Under the pieces are notes generated by a model. It saw nothing but the letters and a program-made list of their open reading frames with translations, had not been told where the DNA came from and made no database searches. From contig JABANP010000558.1 in the NCBI GenBank assembly GCA_013115135.1, positions 1 through 32,782 on the forward strand: a DNA stretch of 32,782 nucleotides, written 5' to 3'. Shown here piece by piece: positions 16,114 through 25,154 of the stretch. A program made the position numbers and the translations under genes. This DNA comes from Perkinsus olseni. Lineage: Eukaryota; Perkinsozoa; Perkinsida; Perkinsidae. Within the stretch, counting starts at the first letter, position 1. Each line of letters opens with the position of its first letter.

Positions 16114-19004
16114 TAGTAGTGTGACTAACGCTGTAACAGCGCCGCAGTTCGCAAACCTACCTATACCACTCGAGTATTTTTTTGGCTCCAGATCGAGGCA
16201 TTTTTCTTGACTCGAGATATAGCTGCTTATCTCGCAGAGCGGCCAGTGTGATCCTCGCCCGATATGAACCGTTTACTCATTCTTTGGGTATCGGGCTTGC
16301 TGTATACCAACCTTTGGAACTCACTGTCACCTCTCGAGATCGTGGGGCACGGCTCTCCTTCTAGCGCCCTGTTTGTGTGTGCATGAGATGTTCGACGAGC
16401 GGCTACGTCGACAATCGACACAATCTGTGACATCTACGGGTCCCATAGTACGGGGGGAGGCAGCCCGCCCTTTAATCGTGACCCGATCGCGTTGGGGCAA
16501 ACTTATCTCAGTGCCACTGAGTCAGTGGGACTATCGGATACTATCGGATAGTCACCATCTCGCTTTTCAACCTTAGCAATTCACCCACACACACGAGAGT
16601 TTGAACGACTCTTGTCCTTCTTGGAGCGATTACGCACTCGTCATCGGTCGATTACCGTAATCGGATTACGTCATCGGTTACTCATACGGGCCTCTTGGAC
16701 AAGTTATGGTTCCGTGATGTGGAGCCGTTGCACGCATGCCCCGATGGGGAGAGTGACCATTCAACGCAATATGTTCTCACAGAACCAGCTGACGATCCCA
16801 AGTTGGATTCCCAACCCAATGGGACTGCTCGGCGATCTGGAGTGCGAATGCGCCAGCGTCGTAGGTACCAGCATTGAGTACGACGAGGGCTCATACTAAG
16901 GCAGCGCGTTTCGTGGAGCGCACGCGTGCTCTTACGCATGCCCAATGTGAAATATCGGGGTGGCCTTAGCAGAACCGAAGGAAGGGCGAAGTCGATGTAG
17001 ACAAGTCTGAGTGGTTCTTGATGTCACAGTAGTTCTGGAAGGCCTCAATCCCAAATACTTGGAACTCGAAGTCAGAGGTGTAGTAGTTGAAAGGTCGGGT
17101 TGAAGAGATCAAGTACCACGTAGGAGGAGTCCCACAGTGGCAGCAAATGAGTAGACTCGTACTAGAGTCTCTCTCTCACTCGAAATCTCAGCTCAGGGGC
17201 CCACCTAAAGAATTGAAAAGGCCGACGGTTATATGTAGACAACTGAGGCGCGCGCCAACTACCGTGCGCGGTCCCCTCGAACCAGCGGTTCGTCACACCA
17301 AACACATGCCCGACGCTAGATGACGCATGACTGCGCAGGATACGTAATCGCCTATAACTTCATAGCCAGAGCGCTTATAGCTAGCTGAGGGTAAGAACGA
17401 ACCGGTAACTTCTCCCATACCTACTGCCCGAATTTCAGTCTCATATCTGCTACGCACTAAGAATAGAGTAACATGATACCAAGAATCACGATTTGCTACT
17501 ACTAGTCCATGGGCCTTTATAAACGAGTAGTTTACCTAGGTTAAAACCGGCGCGGAGAGACGCCGTGTTATGTTGTGCGCACAGCGGGACACCTAGTGTC
17601 CCGACTGTGCCTCCCACGCTAGCAAGCTAGTACGCCGACTACCGGCTTGAGTTATCAGGTGCTTGCTAACGGCTCGGAAGTCGAGCGTCGTCCCCTTGAC
17701 GCTCTCTCTCTTTTTTTTAACCGAGGTCTTCGAGAGGCAACTTGTGCCTGCCGAACCGCGATCGCCACTTGCAGCATCGCCTTCGGCCTTGGCACAGTTT
17801 GCCTTCGCGTTTCCCTCGCTGCCGTCGTGAGGTCCCGTGACGGGACTCCCGTCGACCTTTCCGACGCTGGCTTGGTACCGCGCCTTGCCCCATCTCGGAG
17901 ACCAGAGTTTTTAGCGCTCGCCCGGGGGCCCCAACCCCCCGGAGCGCGAAAGAGCGCCTTCGGCGTACACTCAAGCTTTTGGCAAAGCAAGTTCGCGGCC
18001 AAAGCAAGTTCGCGCCTGCACCCAGAGCGATTTTTCTGGAAGAACGTCTCTCTCATCTCCGAATGTTGTACGACAACCAACATGAGCACTGCGCGCTGAG
18101 CAGACTCCTAGCGGTCGCGTGAAATGCCAGAGGCCGCGGAGAGCGGACCGCTTAACACAGCTGAGAAGCTGCGCGCCAGCGCACACTAGCGTTGGCTTGC
18201 TCTGGGGACACGCTTCTCCGCAGCGAATGATGCTTCCTCCTCCGTCCAAGCTCATAACGCGCCAAGTATAAGATGTATTCTTCAATATTCAGAGTGTTGT
18301 ATTCTGATAGGTATCCGCTCAACATAGTGGTGAAAAGAAGGGCTGAAAAAAGTATCAGTATCAATAAATCAATGGTGACCTTGTCTAACGGGGCAAGAGA
18401 ACAGAGGAGACAGATGCAACCAAGTAACGCAATACTCTACCATTAATTGCCCATCACGCATGCCATCACCATCATACCAACATAATAGTAACTGTTGAGG
18501 CTACACGGAATCACGTCGTGGTGTACTTTTGTTGATGTGTGCGTTACTATAGTCTGCTAAGCAGACTCTGCTTCCGACGTCACGTCGGTTGTATCCCTTG
18601 ATATCCACTGATTTTCTACCATAGATATCCTCATCCTATCTTACAAATACAGTAACTGTCGGGTTCGAGCTTCTACGCACCCTGCGCGCTCGGGTCTCAT
18701 CATCAATTATCGATTTTCGATTCGCTAAACCTGTAAAACAGTGGCGCCAGGTCCGTGCGTGCGAGTTGGCCCGACATCGAGACACGGTCGATTCGCGCAT
18801 AGCTGTAAAGCGGCAAAACGCTCAAGATATATCTATTATTGCTTTGAATCGGGTAGCTTCGAGTTGTGTGACATCCACATTGTGAATATGCACGGATGTG
18901 GGTCAACCTCGGTTGCCTGCTCGCTAGTAAATTACCAGCGGCAATCATTCGGGAACCTCGCCTGTATTGGTTCGCTGATTTGGCTACCGAGCTCAGCTTA
19001 CTGA
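16114..19004. other. Intergenic, no gene recognised
   Basis: Nearly 2.9 kb without a supported gene. The longest ORFs, 17647-18099 on plus and 17655-18089 on minus, overlap in a GC-rich stretch and neither has a recognisable fold or motif. AAAGCAAGTTCGCG is repeated directly near 17982-18015. A perfect hairpin occurs at 17579-17610. I see no tRNA or rRNA. Confidence 0.45.
17579..17610. repeat. Hairpin of 14 pairs with a one-base bulge
   Basis: GCACAG CGGGACAC, loop CTA, then GTGTCCCG, a bulged A, and CTGTGC: all 14 positions pair. GC-rich and compact; there is no T run after it, so it does not read as a simple terminator. Confidence 0.7.
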
Positions 19005-19400
19005 ATGAACATGAAGTCCCCCTTCCTTGTGACAACCTTGCTCGCCGTTTCTGTAGCCGTTGTCATCCAAAACGATGAGTCCGCGACCAAGGATGTGAAG
19101 GAATTCATCGCCAACCACGTTACGCTGGAGGACGTCGTAAGGAGCCACTACAAGTTCAGAGATGACTCCGTCGTAAACAGCGCTCAAGCTCATGTTGCCG
19201 GTCGCTCGCTGTTGCCTTTTGAGCGCTCCGGTTGCGAGGTATGCACCTGGTACCGTTTTGACACCAATGGGATTCGGACTTGTTTAGCTAAATGCACTGG
19301 CTTCAGTGCCGGTCAAGGTGTCGGTGGCGGTTCCTTTAGGAGAAGCCTGACAGAGGGCACAACTGCAGATGCTGTGATGGCCGATGGCGCGGATGATTAA
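19005..19400 (+). CDS. Small secreted Cys-containing protein (hypothetical)
   Basis: An ATG at 19005, with another at 19011 that would give a tidier signal peptide, opens 131 codons ending TAA. The N-terminus MKSPFLVTTLLAVSVAVVIQ has a Lys followed by a hydrophobic core, a textbook signal peptide with cleavage likely soon after residue 22. The mature part of about 110 residues has four Cys near its middle (GCEVCTWYRF, TCLAKCTGF), enough for two disulfides, then a Gly-rich turn with a dibasic RR (GGGSFRRSL) and an acidic end. There is no transmembrane helix after the signal. I do not recognise the family; secreted proteins of this size occur widely in parasitic protists. It is single-exon, alone on this stretch, with no visible partner gene. 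It could also be a chance ORF, though the signal peptide plus Cys pattern argues against that. Confidence 0.55.
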   Translation: MNMKSPFLVTTLLAVSVAVVIQNDESATKDVKEFIANHVTLEDVVRSHYKFRDDSVVNSAQAHVAGRSLLPFERSGCEVCTWYRFDTNGIRTCLAKCTGFSAGQGVGGGSFRRSLTEGTTADAVMADGADD

Positions 19401-19740
19401 CTTGGCTGTGATGGCACCGCCCCCTTGCGGTGGATTATACTATGGTTACTAGAGCCTGTGATGTCTCTACGTTGGGTGCTGTAACTATATAGTGACCAGG
19501 TCAAGGGTCTGCGCACAGGCGAATCATTTTCTTTTTGTTATATACTTAATTGGTACAAAACCAGTTAGGTAATCCGTATTCATTCAGATGCAGTGGACAA
19601 TTCTGTACCTCTCCGTTGTGCGTGCAATCACGTAGGGAGAGCCCGCTCACCCGGACTCTGCTGTGACCAGCCGCACGCTCACTACGATCGCCAGTCTACA
19701 CTGTACTGCTTTCTCAGCAAATGAGTAGTTCTCGCGTTGG
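19401..19740. other. Noncoding stretch after the secreted ORF
   Basis: Probable 3' flank of the secreted ORF. CACCGCCCCCTTGCGGTGG near 19420 can form a short hairpin. No canonical AATAAA is seen close to the stop and no further ORF. Confidence 0.4.
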
Positions 19741-20348
19741 ATCAGTCGGGGCCCCCAACTCGGGGGCTCGCTGCAAGTACTATACGGATGGCGGATAGTG
19801 AGTCCGGAGCACGATATTTCGATAAGTTGGTACCGCTTAGTCGTGGTGGCGTGAGCTGAAGTCCGCGAAGGTCCGGGACTTTCGGCAAGACCCTCGAATG
19901 AGGCTCATTCATCGGCCGATTGTCCCCCTCAGGGTTAAGAAGTTTCTATTAACTTCCAACTTGCGTTGGCTTTCGAACGATAGATACCCACGAATCGCAA
20001 AAAGGGCCAACAAGAAACGGCCTGTGAGAGACTCAGCAGCTGGCTCCCGCTGATGCCGCTGCGATTCACGAGGAGGTCTTACTGAGGTAAATCCCGCAGG
20101 GTTTTATCGACGGTGAAACCGTCACGAAAGGGGACAATATTTGTGTGCTAGCAACATTGGCTAGAGCGCTAGCCAGGACGGATTCACCTTCTCGTGATAC
20201 TGACCGTTGTCAGGGTGTAAGATCCTAGTACTGTCGCGGTACTACCGCGGTATATCTTCCTCGACGAAAGGAAGGCGGTTCTGCTAAACGCGTGAACCCA
20301 AGCCACCTTTCGTTTGTCAGTTCGTCATCATGTTTCTTGGTAACGATT

Positions 20349-20384
20349 TGAGCGACCCTGCAGCCTCTGCGCGAGTCGATCAAT
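20349..20384 (+). repeat. 36-bp direct repeat, copy A
   Basis: Begins TGAGCGACCCTGCAGCCT and ends CGATCAAT; matches 20535-20570 at 31 of 36 positions, all five differences being transitions. Confidence 0.75.
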
Positions 20385-20400
20385 TTGTCTTCAAGAATCT

Positions 20401-20439
20401 TGACCGCATTATGAATTATGAATCAAGATAATGCGGTCA
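20401..20439. repeat. 12-bp perfect stem hairpin
   Basis: TGACCGCATTAT and ATAATGCGGTCA are exact complements around a 15-nt loop. It lies between the two 36-bp repeats. Confidence 0.8.
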
Positions 20440-20534
20440 TAGCCGCAGGACTCCCGGTGGCTGGTCTGCGCCTCGCCATAGAGGACGTCGTGACTAGCCC
20501 CTAGTCCCCTCTCTTTCCTTCTAGGACCCCAATC

Positions 20535-20570
20535 TGAGCGGCTCTGCAGCCTTTGCGTGAGCCGATCAAT
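20535..20570 (+). repeat. 36-bp direct repeat, copy B
   Basis: Begins TGAGCGGCTCTGCAGCCT and ends CGATCAAT; 186 bp downstream of copy A at 20349. Confidence 0.75.
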
Positions 20571-21461
20571 CCCACCCTACCCACTAACCGAGACTACGGG
20601 TGAGCCTGGACCTACCCCAATATCCGGGTGTAGGTCCTCGCTGGGCTGGCCGCTACACGCGTACGGGTTGTGTACCCGCTGTGCGCAGCCAAACGCAGGA
20701 ACTGTTGGCGCAAGGCCACAGGAAGGGCATTCGGCGTAACCCCTTGTCGTCCTCACCGCCTGCAGGTCCGTCGCGGCCACCGCCCCGACTCCCAGTCCCC
20801 GTAGTTAGAGGTTTCATGGTAACTTTCGCGGACGCCGGAAAGTGTCATATCAAACTGTGCAACAGAGTCCTAGCGGGTTCAAGTACGAATATATATTTAA
20901 GTACTCACCACAGTACACTTATCATTGTTGTCCGTTGATAATAACCTCAAAAAGTCTACAGTATCGCTACAGATCGTTTAGCCGACTCGCAAGAAAAGTT
21001 CACACTGTGAACTTCACAGATGGTACCGCGGTATCGCCAATCGCCAGATGAAGCGTCGCCCTCTTCAACTTCAATGCGTCGCGGAATATCGCAGTCGAGG
21101 ATGTTATTGCTGATCTGCGCAGACCAGGAGTTCAACGACCATTAAACGAGGTCTGTGACACTGTGGGCATCAGGCCAGGAGCGAGGGCCCCACAGAAGTT
21201 GTGTAAGGTGGCCGAATCACTGGTTCGGAATCCGTGATCGGAGGAGCTGGATGATCATCAATCTTCTTCCATGGGCTGATGATTATTGACCGCCAAGTGT
21301 CTGAATCTCATAATATTCCTTGCTCTCCGCGCGCTGCCGCTGACGGTCTTCGGTTTCCATTCACGATAGTAGACTGTTTGTGGTCATGCAGGATGACCCA
21401 TGCTTCAGAGTGGTGCAGAAAACATGACTGAGCTCGCGTTGAGAAGCCAGAGTCTACGGGC

Positions 21462-21500
21462 GGGGTGTTACCAATGGTATTACCATTGTGATAACACCCC
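21462..21500. repeat. Two-tier hairpin
   Basis: GGGGTGTTA pairs with TAACACCCC, and inside it CAATGGTA pairs with TACCATTG, giving 17 pairs with small internal loops. A third CAATGGTA follows at about 21504. Confidence 0.75.
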
Positions 21501-22052
21501 TCGCCAATGGTAACTTAACAGCCAAGCGCTTCCTAGCCAGAGGTAGAAGCCGTATGAGCATTCCACGGACTGGACCCACGTTGAGCACCATGTCCAGAAC
21601 GGCCCTAGCGAAATCCGAGGGTCGTTGTACGGTCGTCAGACTTTTAATGATGTGAGAAATCATAATAAGACAGCAAGTCTGCGTCAATAACAAAACCACG
21701 GCGCTCGTTTTTGTAGACAGCCTATGGTTCAATTGACGTTCAATAATGCAACCGTTGCATTGCAACGTCACAAAAGCCCCAATTACTTGCAATCTAGGAT
21801 CTTGGTTTTCGACAGAAGCCAGACGGACTTGTGAAACAAATGTGAACAGCAGGATGCAAGAAATGGAAAATATGGCTAGGCGACATCGCTATGAAGTTAC
21901 GATCCCAAAATATTGTAACTTTCGATATTGGCTCAGGCCGAAACCGACCTGAAAAACCTCACCTTCCTTCAGGCGAAACTTCGCGCAAATCTGCCACATC
22001 GCCGCCACATTTAGCCCGTCCGCCTCGTTGGACGTCAACACGCCACATCAAG

Positions 22053-22140
22053 CGCGTCCATCTCTTAGGGCAACATGCCATATAAACCACGTCCATCTCG
22101 TGCAAAACCAATAACCCAGTCAAGCACGTCCATCTCGTAC
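22053..22140 (+). repeat. Short direct repeats (C(A/G)CGTCCATCTC) spaced 35-37 bp
   Basis: Copies start at about 22053, 22088 and 22125; the spacers differ in sequence. They lie about 250-330 bp upstream of the BEL/Pao LTR and may be a local array of binding-site-like words or chance growth. Confidence 0.5.
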
Positions 22141-22381
22141 GATAACAATGACGTCACATCAACACGCCATAATATGGCGGCCATATCATGTACATCCTAC
22201 ACAAGTAGCCCTGTGGGACACGTCCACGTGGCGAGTCATCGTAGGCCAGGCCAAGAACGTCAATCTCATAGGACATATACAGAGAGAAGAACCAAGACCC
22301 CCGCACACGCTCGACCAGCTCGGAGTTGAACTACGATCTATAACATCGAAATCAACTGCGTCCTCTGGCGCAGAATGCGTA

Positions 22382-22741
22382 TGTTGCAGACCTATGACGC
22401 GAGCCTATTTTAGGGCGAGCGAGATTTACATTGGTCGCGTGTTGTAACGCTCGGGCGAGCGAGAATTGCATTGATCGCGCATCTTAGCTAGTAAGCTAGG
22501 CTTTGAGCTACTGTCGCTCTTAGTGAGTTAGAGAGTATACGTTGCTATCTACGTTGTACTATCTCGTACGACTACATACTACTGCCACTTCTATCTACGG
22601 TTATCTGCTGTATCTCTGGTTAATACTAGAGATCCTTAGTTAGCCTATTATTATCGTCTATCGCTTGGTGAACCGGGTATTGTGTTATCTAGTACCGCGG
22701 TCGGTATAGGGAGCTCTTTAAATAAAACGCGATCCACAACA
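22382..22741 (+). repeat. BEL/Pao 5' LTR (360 bp)
   Basis: Starts TGTTGCAGACC and ends CCACAACA, with 5-bp inverted ends. It matches 32425-32782 with three substitutions (one C/G, two A/G). It carries two GGGCGAGCGAGA(A/T)TT words near the start, a GCTAGTAAGCTAG palindrome, and TTTAAATAAAA at 22718-22728, which could serve as a polyadenylation signal. Confidence 0.95.
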
Positions 22742-22742
22742 A

Positions 22743-24524
22743 ATGGTAGCAGCTCCTTGTTATTCCGCTCTATCGTGGAATGGTCCTTTACTGGTTAAGC
22801 TATCTTTGGAGCAGTTGGAGGGTCTATGCTTTAGTAGGCAACTGCCGACGTCGTTGAAGAGGGATGAAATGGTCGCGACTATTTTGGGTGGTAACTCGCA
22901 CGTTCAAGACGAGAGTGAGTTTATACTTTACCGGCTGGCTTATCGTAAGCAGTTTGGTGAAGAACCCCAAGTCCCCGATGTCAACAACTCCGAAGTAGAA
23001 GAGCTCCAGTTGGATCCTATACCCCGAGAAGATAGGTCGAAGGATAAGGTAGAAGAAGCCTCTAGAGGGAATCGATTGCGTATCGACGATCTTATGGCTG
23101 ATATTCGTACTGATCTAAATTCTGGAACCGCTATTCCTATTAGAGGGACTGAACCATTGATTATTAGTAGTACGGTAGATGATAGAAATCTAGAAGAACT
23201 TGGTAGAGTTCCCCCTAAGTCAACTCCTTTAGAGACTGGGGTTAGTACAAGTCATTTTGGTATTGGTCTGGGTGGTGGTTCTGGTGGTGTTTCTGTTGGT
23301 GGTCAGGAGAAAGGTCTTGGTGGGTCTACCGATATTATTAAGGAGGTACCCGCTAAGGAGACTCCGACTACTATTATTTCACAATTTGAGAAGTTGGAGT
23401 TACGAGTCCAGGAGGCATTGAGTGCAGCAAGAGACGCTGAGTCTAAGCAGCAGGTTGTCAATGAGGCCTTATTACGCCGTATTGAAGACCTATCAAAGCC
23501 CCCGGAGAACCCAAGCTATGGTCATATGACTGGGTCGGAGGTTATGTCTAATCGTAAGGAGTGTAAGTCAACGCACTCCTCAGTGAGGTCCATCCTTAAG
23601 GACGATCATGTTACTATGAGAAAGGCATTGGATACCCGAAGGCAAGTCACTATTGATCATGATGGTTCTCGCTATCGTACTGCCAACGAGGTCGTGTTCG
23701 ACATCTCTACCCCCCAACCGGCTATGGCTCAACGCTATGGTGGTGATGGTGGTAATGGTGGTGGTTATGATGGTCGTTATGATAAAGGTGGAAATCGTGG
23801 TGGTGTTACTGGTACCCAGACTGGGAATTATTATCCGGCTGAGAGTGACTATGTTAATGTACAGCATCACCAGATCCGCCCATCATGTGGCGGCAAGACC
23901 TTGGGACCGATTATACGAGGTCAAGGTAGTGCAGGCCAGGGTGATTATCGTAATGTCCGTGGCCACGGGTATGCGACTCGTAATCGTTTTATAATTGATG
24001 GTATTAATGGCTCTGATCACTCTCGTGTTACTAGACCGATTGCTAAGGATGATGTTATGTCCGGAGCTAGGGCTGGTAGTGTGAGCGAGGGTGCGTCGTT
24101 ATATGTGAGACGTTCAGATGGTACCTTTGAAGCAATTGGTAAGGTGCCTTCGGTTAGTCCTGGTGGTGGTTCACCCACTTCGGGTGTAGATCGTCCGCCG
24201 AGTCCTATTGGTATAGATGTGCCTCCTAATAGGAGGAGAGATTTGCCTTCTCGCACTTCCACTGGAATTGTTTCTACTACTAGCTTGAAGTCGGTGGTAG
24301 AGGTGAATCCCAAGAAGGCGAAGGTTCGAGCTAATATGGGCTATGTGGCACCTACCTATGATTATGTTCAGTCCTTTTGGTTGTTACCGCCTGAGTGGCA
24401 ACGTGACCGCCCAGCAGGCCTTGAGCAAGCCGGCAGTGATGTATTTTTATCTGCTATCCAGCTGGCCTTCGTGAAATCGTGGTGGTGTTACTGGTACCCA
24501 GACTGGGAATTATTATCCGGCTGA
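22743..24524 (+). CDS. gag: BEL/Pao Gag region, truncated by a tandem duplication
   Basis: The ATG lies one base after the LTR. Residues 14-50 (LVKLSLEQLEGLC ... MVATILGG) resemble a SAP motif, a small helical DNA-binding fold. Residues about 205-255 (FEKLELRVQEAL ... LLRRIEDLSK) suit a coiled coil, and about 325-360 are Gly-rich (GGDGGNGGGYDG). Gly/Ser-rich linkers dominate elsewhere. At 24473 the sequence jumps back 682 bp in the wrong phase, and translation stops at 24522-24524 after about 17 out-of-frame codons. The zinc knuckles and enzymes are thus separated from the start. Without one duplicate the gag-pol frame would be 2,949 codons. Confidence 0.85.
   Translation: MVAAPCYSALSWNGPLLVKLSLEQLEGLCFSRQLPTSLKRDEMVATILGGNSHVQDESEFILYRLAYRKQFGEEPQVPDVNNSEVEELQLDPIPREDRSKDKVEEASRGNRLRIDDLMADIRTDLNSGTAIPIRGTEPLIISSTVDDRNLEELGRVPPKSTPLETGVSTSHFGIGLGGGSGGVSVGGQEKGLGGSTDIIKEVPAKETPTTIISQFEKLELRVQEALSAARDAESKQQVVNEALLRRIEDLSKPPENPSYGHMTGSEVMSNRKECKSTHSSVRSILKDDHVTMRKALDTRRQVTIDHDGSRYRTANEVVFDISTPQPAMAQRYGGDGGNGGGYDGRYDKGGNRGGVTGTQTGNYYPAESDYVNVQHHQIRPSCGGKTLGPIIRGQGSAGQGDYRNVRGHGYATRNRFIIDGINGSDHSRVTRPIAKDDVMSGARAGSVSEGASLYVRRSDGTFEAIGKVPSVSPGGGSPTSGVDRPPSPIGIDVPPNRRRDLPSRTSTGIVSTTSLKSVVEVNPKKAKVRANMGYVAPTYDYVQSFWLLPPEWQRDRPAGLEQAGSDVFLSAIQLAFVKSWWCYWYPDWELLSG
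22744..22756 (+). promoter_or_regulatory. Candidate primer binding site, overlapping the gag start
   Basis: TGGTAGCAGCTCC begins 2 bases after the LTR. A leading TGG is expected, as it pairs with the CCA end of a tRNA. The complement GGAGCTGCTACCA resembles a tRNA 3' end with a GCTACCA acceptor, leucine-like as far as I recall, but the tRNA is not proven. The gag ATG (22743-22745) shares two bases with it. Confidence 0.55.
23791..24472 (+). repeat. Tandem duplication in gag, unit 1 (682 bp)
   Basis: Starts GAAATCGTGGTGGTG and ends GCTGGCCTTCGT. Unit 2 follows without a gap. Hand comparison finds four differences in 682 bp. The junction has GAA microhomology (GTGAA/ATCG). Confidence 0.95.
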
Positions 24525-25154
24525 GAGTGACTATGTTAATGTACAGCATCACCAGATCCGCCCATCATGTGGCGGCAAGACCTTGGGACCGATTATACGA
24601 GGTCAAGGTAGTGCAGGCCAGGGTGATTATCGTAATGTCCGTGGCCACGGGTATGCGACTCGTAATCGTTTTATAATTGATGGTATTAATGGCTCTGATC
24701 ACTCTCGTGTTACTAGACCGATTGCTAAGGATGATGTTATGTCCGGAGCTAGGGCTGGTAGTGTGAGCGAGGGTGCGTCGTTATATGTGAGACGTTCAGA
24801 TGGTACCTTTGAAGCAATTGGTAAGGTGCCTTCGGCTAGTCCTGGTGGTGGTTCACCCACGTCGGGTGTAGATCGTCCGCCGAGTCCTATTGGTATAGAT
24901 GTGCCTCCTAATAGGAGGAGAGATTTGCCTTCTCGCACTTCCACTGGAATTGTTTCTACTACTAGCTTGAAGTCGGTGGTAGAGGTGAATCCCAAGAAGG
25001 CGAAGGTTCGAGCTAATATGGGCTATGTGGCACCTACCTATGATTATGTTCAGTCCTTTTGGTTGTTACCGCCTGAGTGGCAACGTGACCGCCCAGCAGG
25101 CCTTGAGCAAGCCGGCAGTGATGTATCTCTATCTGCTATCCAGCTGGCCTTCGT
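24473..25154 (+). repeat. Tandem duplication in gag, unit 2 (682 bp)
   Basis: Identical to unit 1 apart from four substitutions (near 24835, 24861 and two near 25127). Since 682 is 3x227+1, the duplication shifts the frame by one. Confidence 0.95.

Larger units (their letters stand above)
19741..20640. other. Hairpin-dense segment, possible structured RNA
   Basis: At least eight short perfect stems lie within 900 bp: GCCCCC/GGGGGC (19751-19767), AAGTCC/GGACTT (19859-19881), GAATCGCA/TGCGATTC (19992-20067, closing a domain), GACGGT/ACCGTC (20109-20123), TGGCTAG/CTAGCCA (20158-20175), CGCGGT/ACCGCG (20235-20249), CTTCCT/AGGAAG (20256-20274), a 12-bp stem at 20401-20439, and GGACCTAC/GTAGGTCC (20608-20637). 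There is no ORF worth calling here. I could not match it to rRNA, RNase P, SRP or snRNA. It may be a structured RNA or old palindromic repeats. Confidence 0.35.
20641..22381. other. Intergenic region before the BEL/Pao element
   Basis: About 1.7 kb with no supported gene. A minus-strand ORF of 112 codons (21454-21792) has no motif and overlaps a strong hairpin. The region 22053-22140 has three copies of C(A/G)CGTCCATCTC about 35-37 bp apart. The last bases before the LTR, GCGTA, would be the left target duplication of the BEL/Pao element; its partner is beyond the window. Confidence 0.4.

Noticed and set aside
16165..16190. Possible spliced-leader-like word (TTTTTTTGGCTCCAG)
   Set aside because: It differs from the dinoflagellate/Perkinsus leader ending as I recall it and lacks the rest of the leader, so it cannot be used to identify the host.
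17647..18099. 150-codon plus ORF overlapping a 144-codon minus ORF
   Set aside because: Both are open because of GC-rich composition; neither has motifs or coherent codon use.
18655..18680. GGGTTCGAGC, a tRNA B-box-like word
   Set aside because: No A box at the right distance upstream and no cloverleaf.
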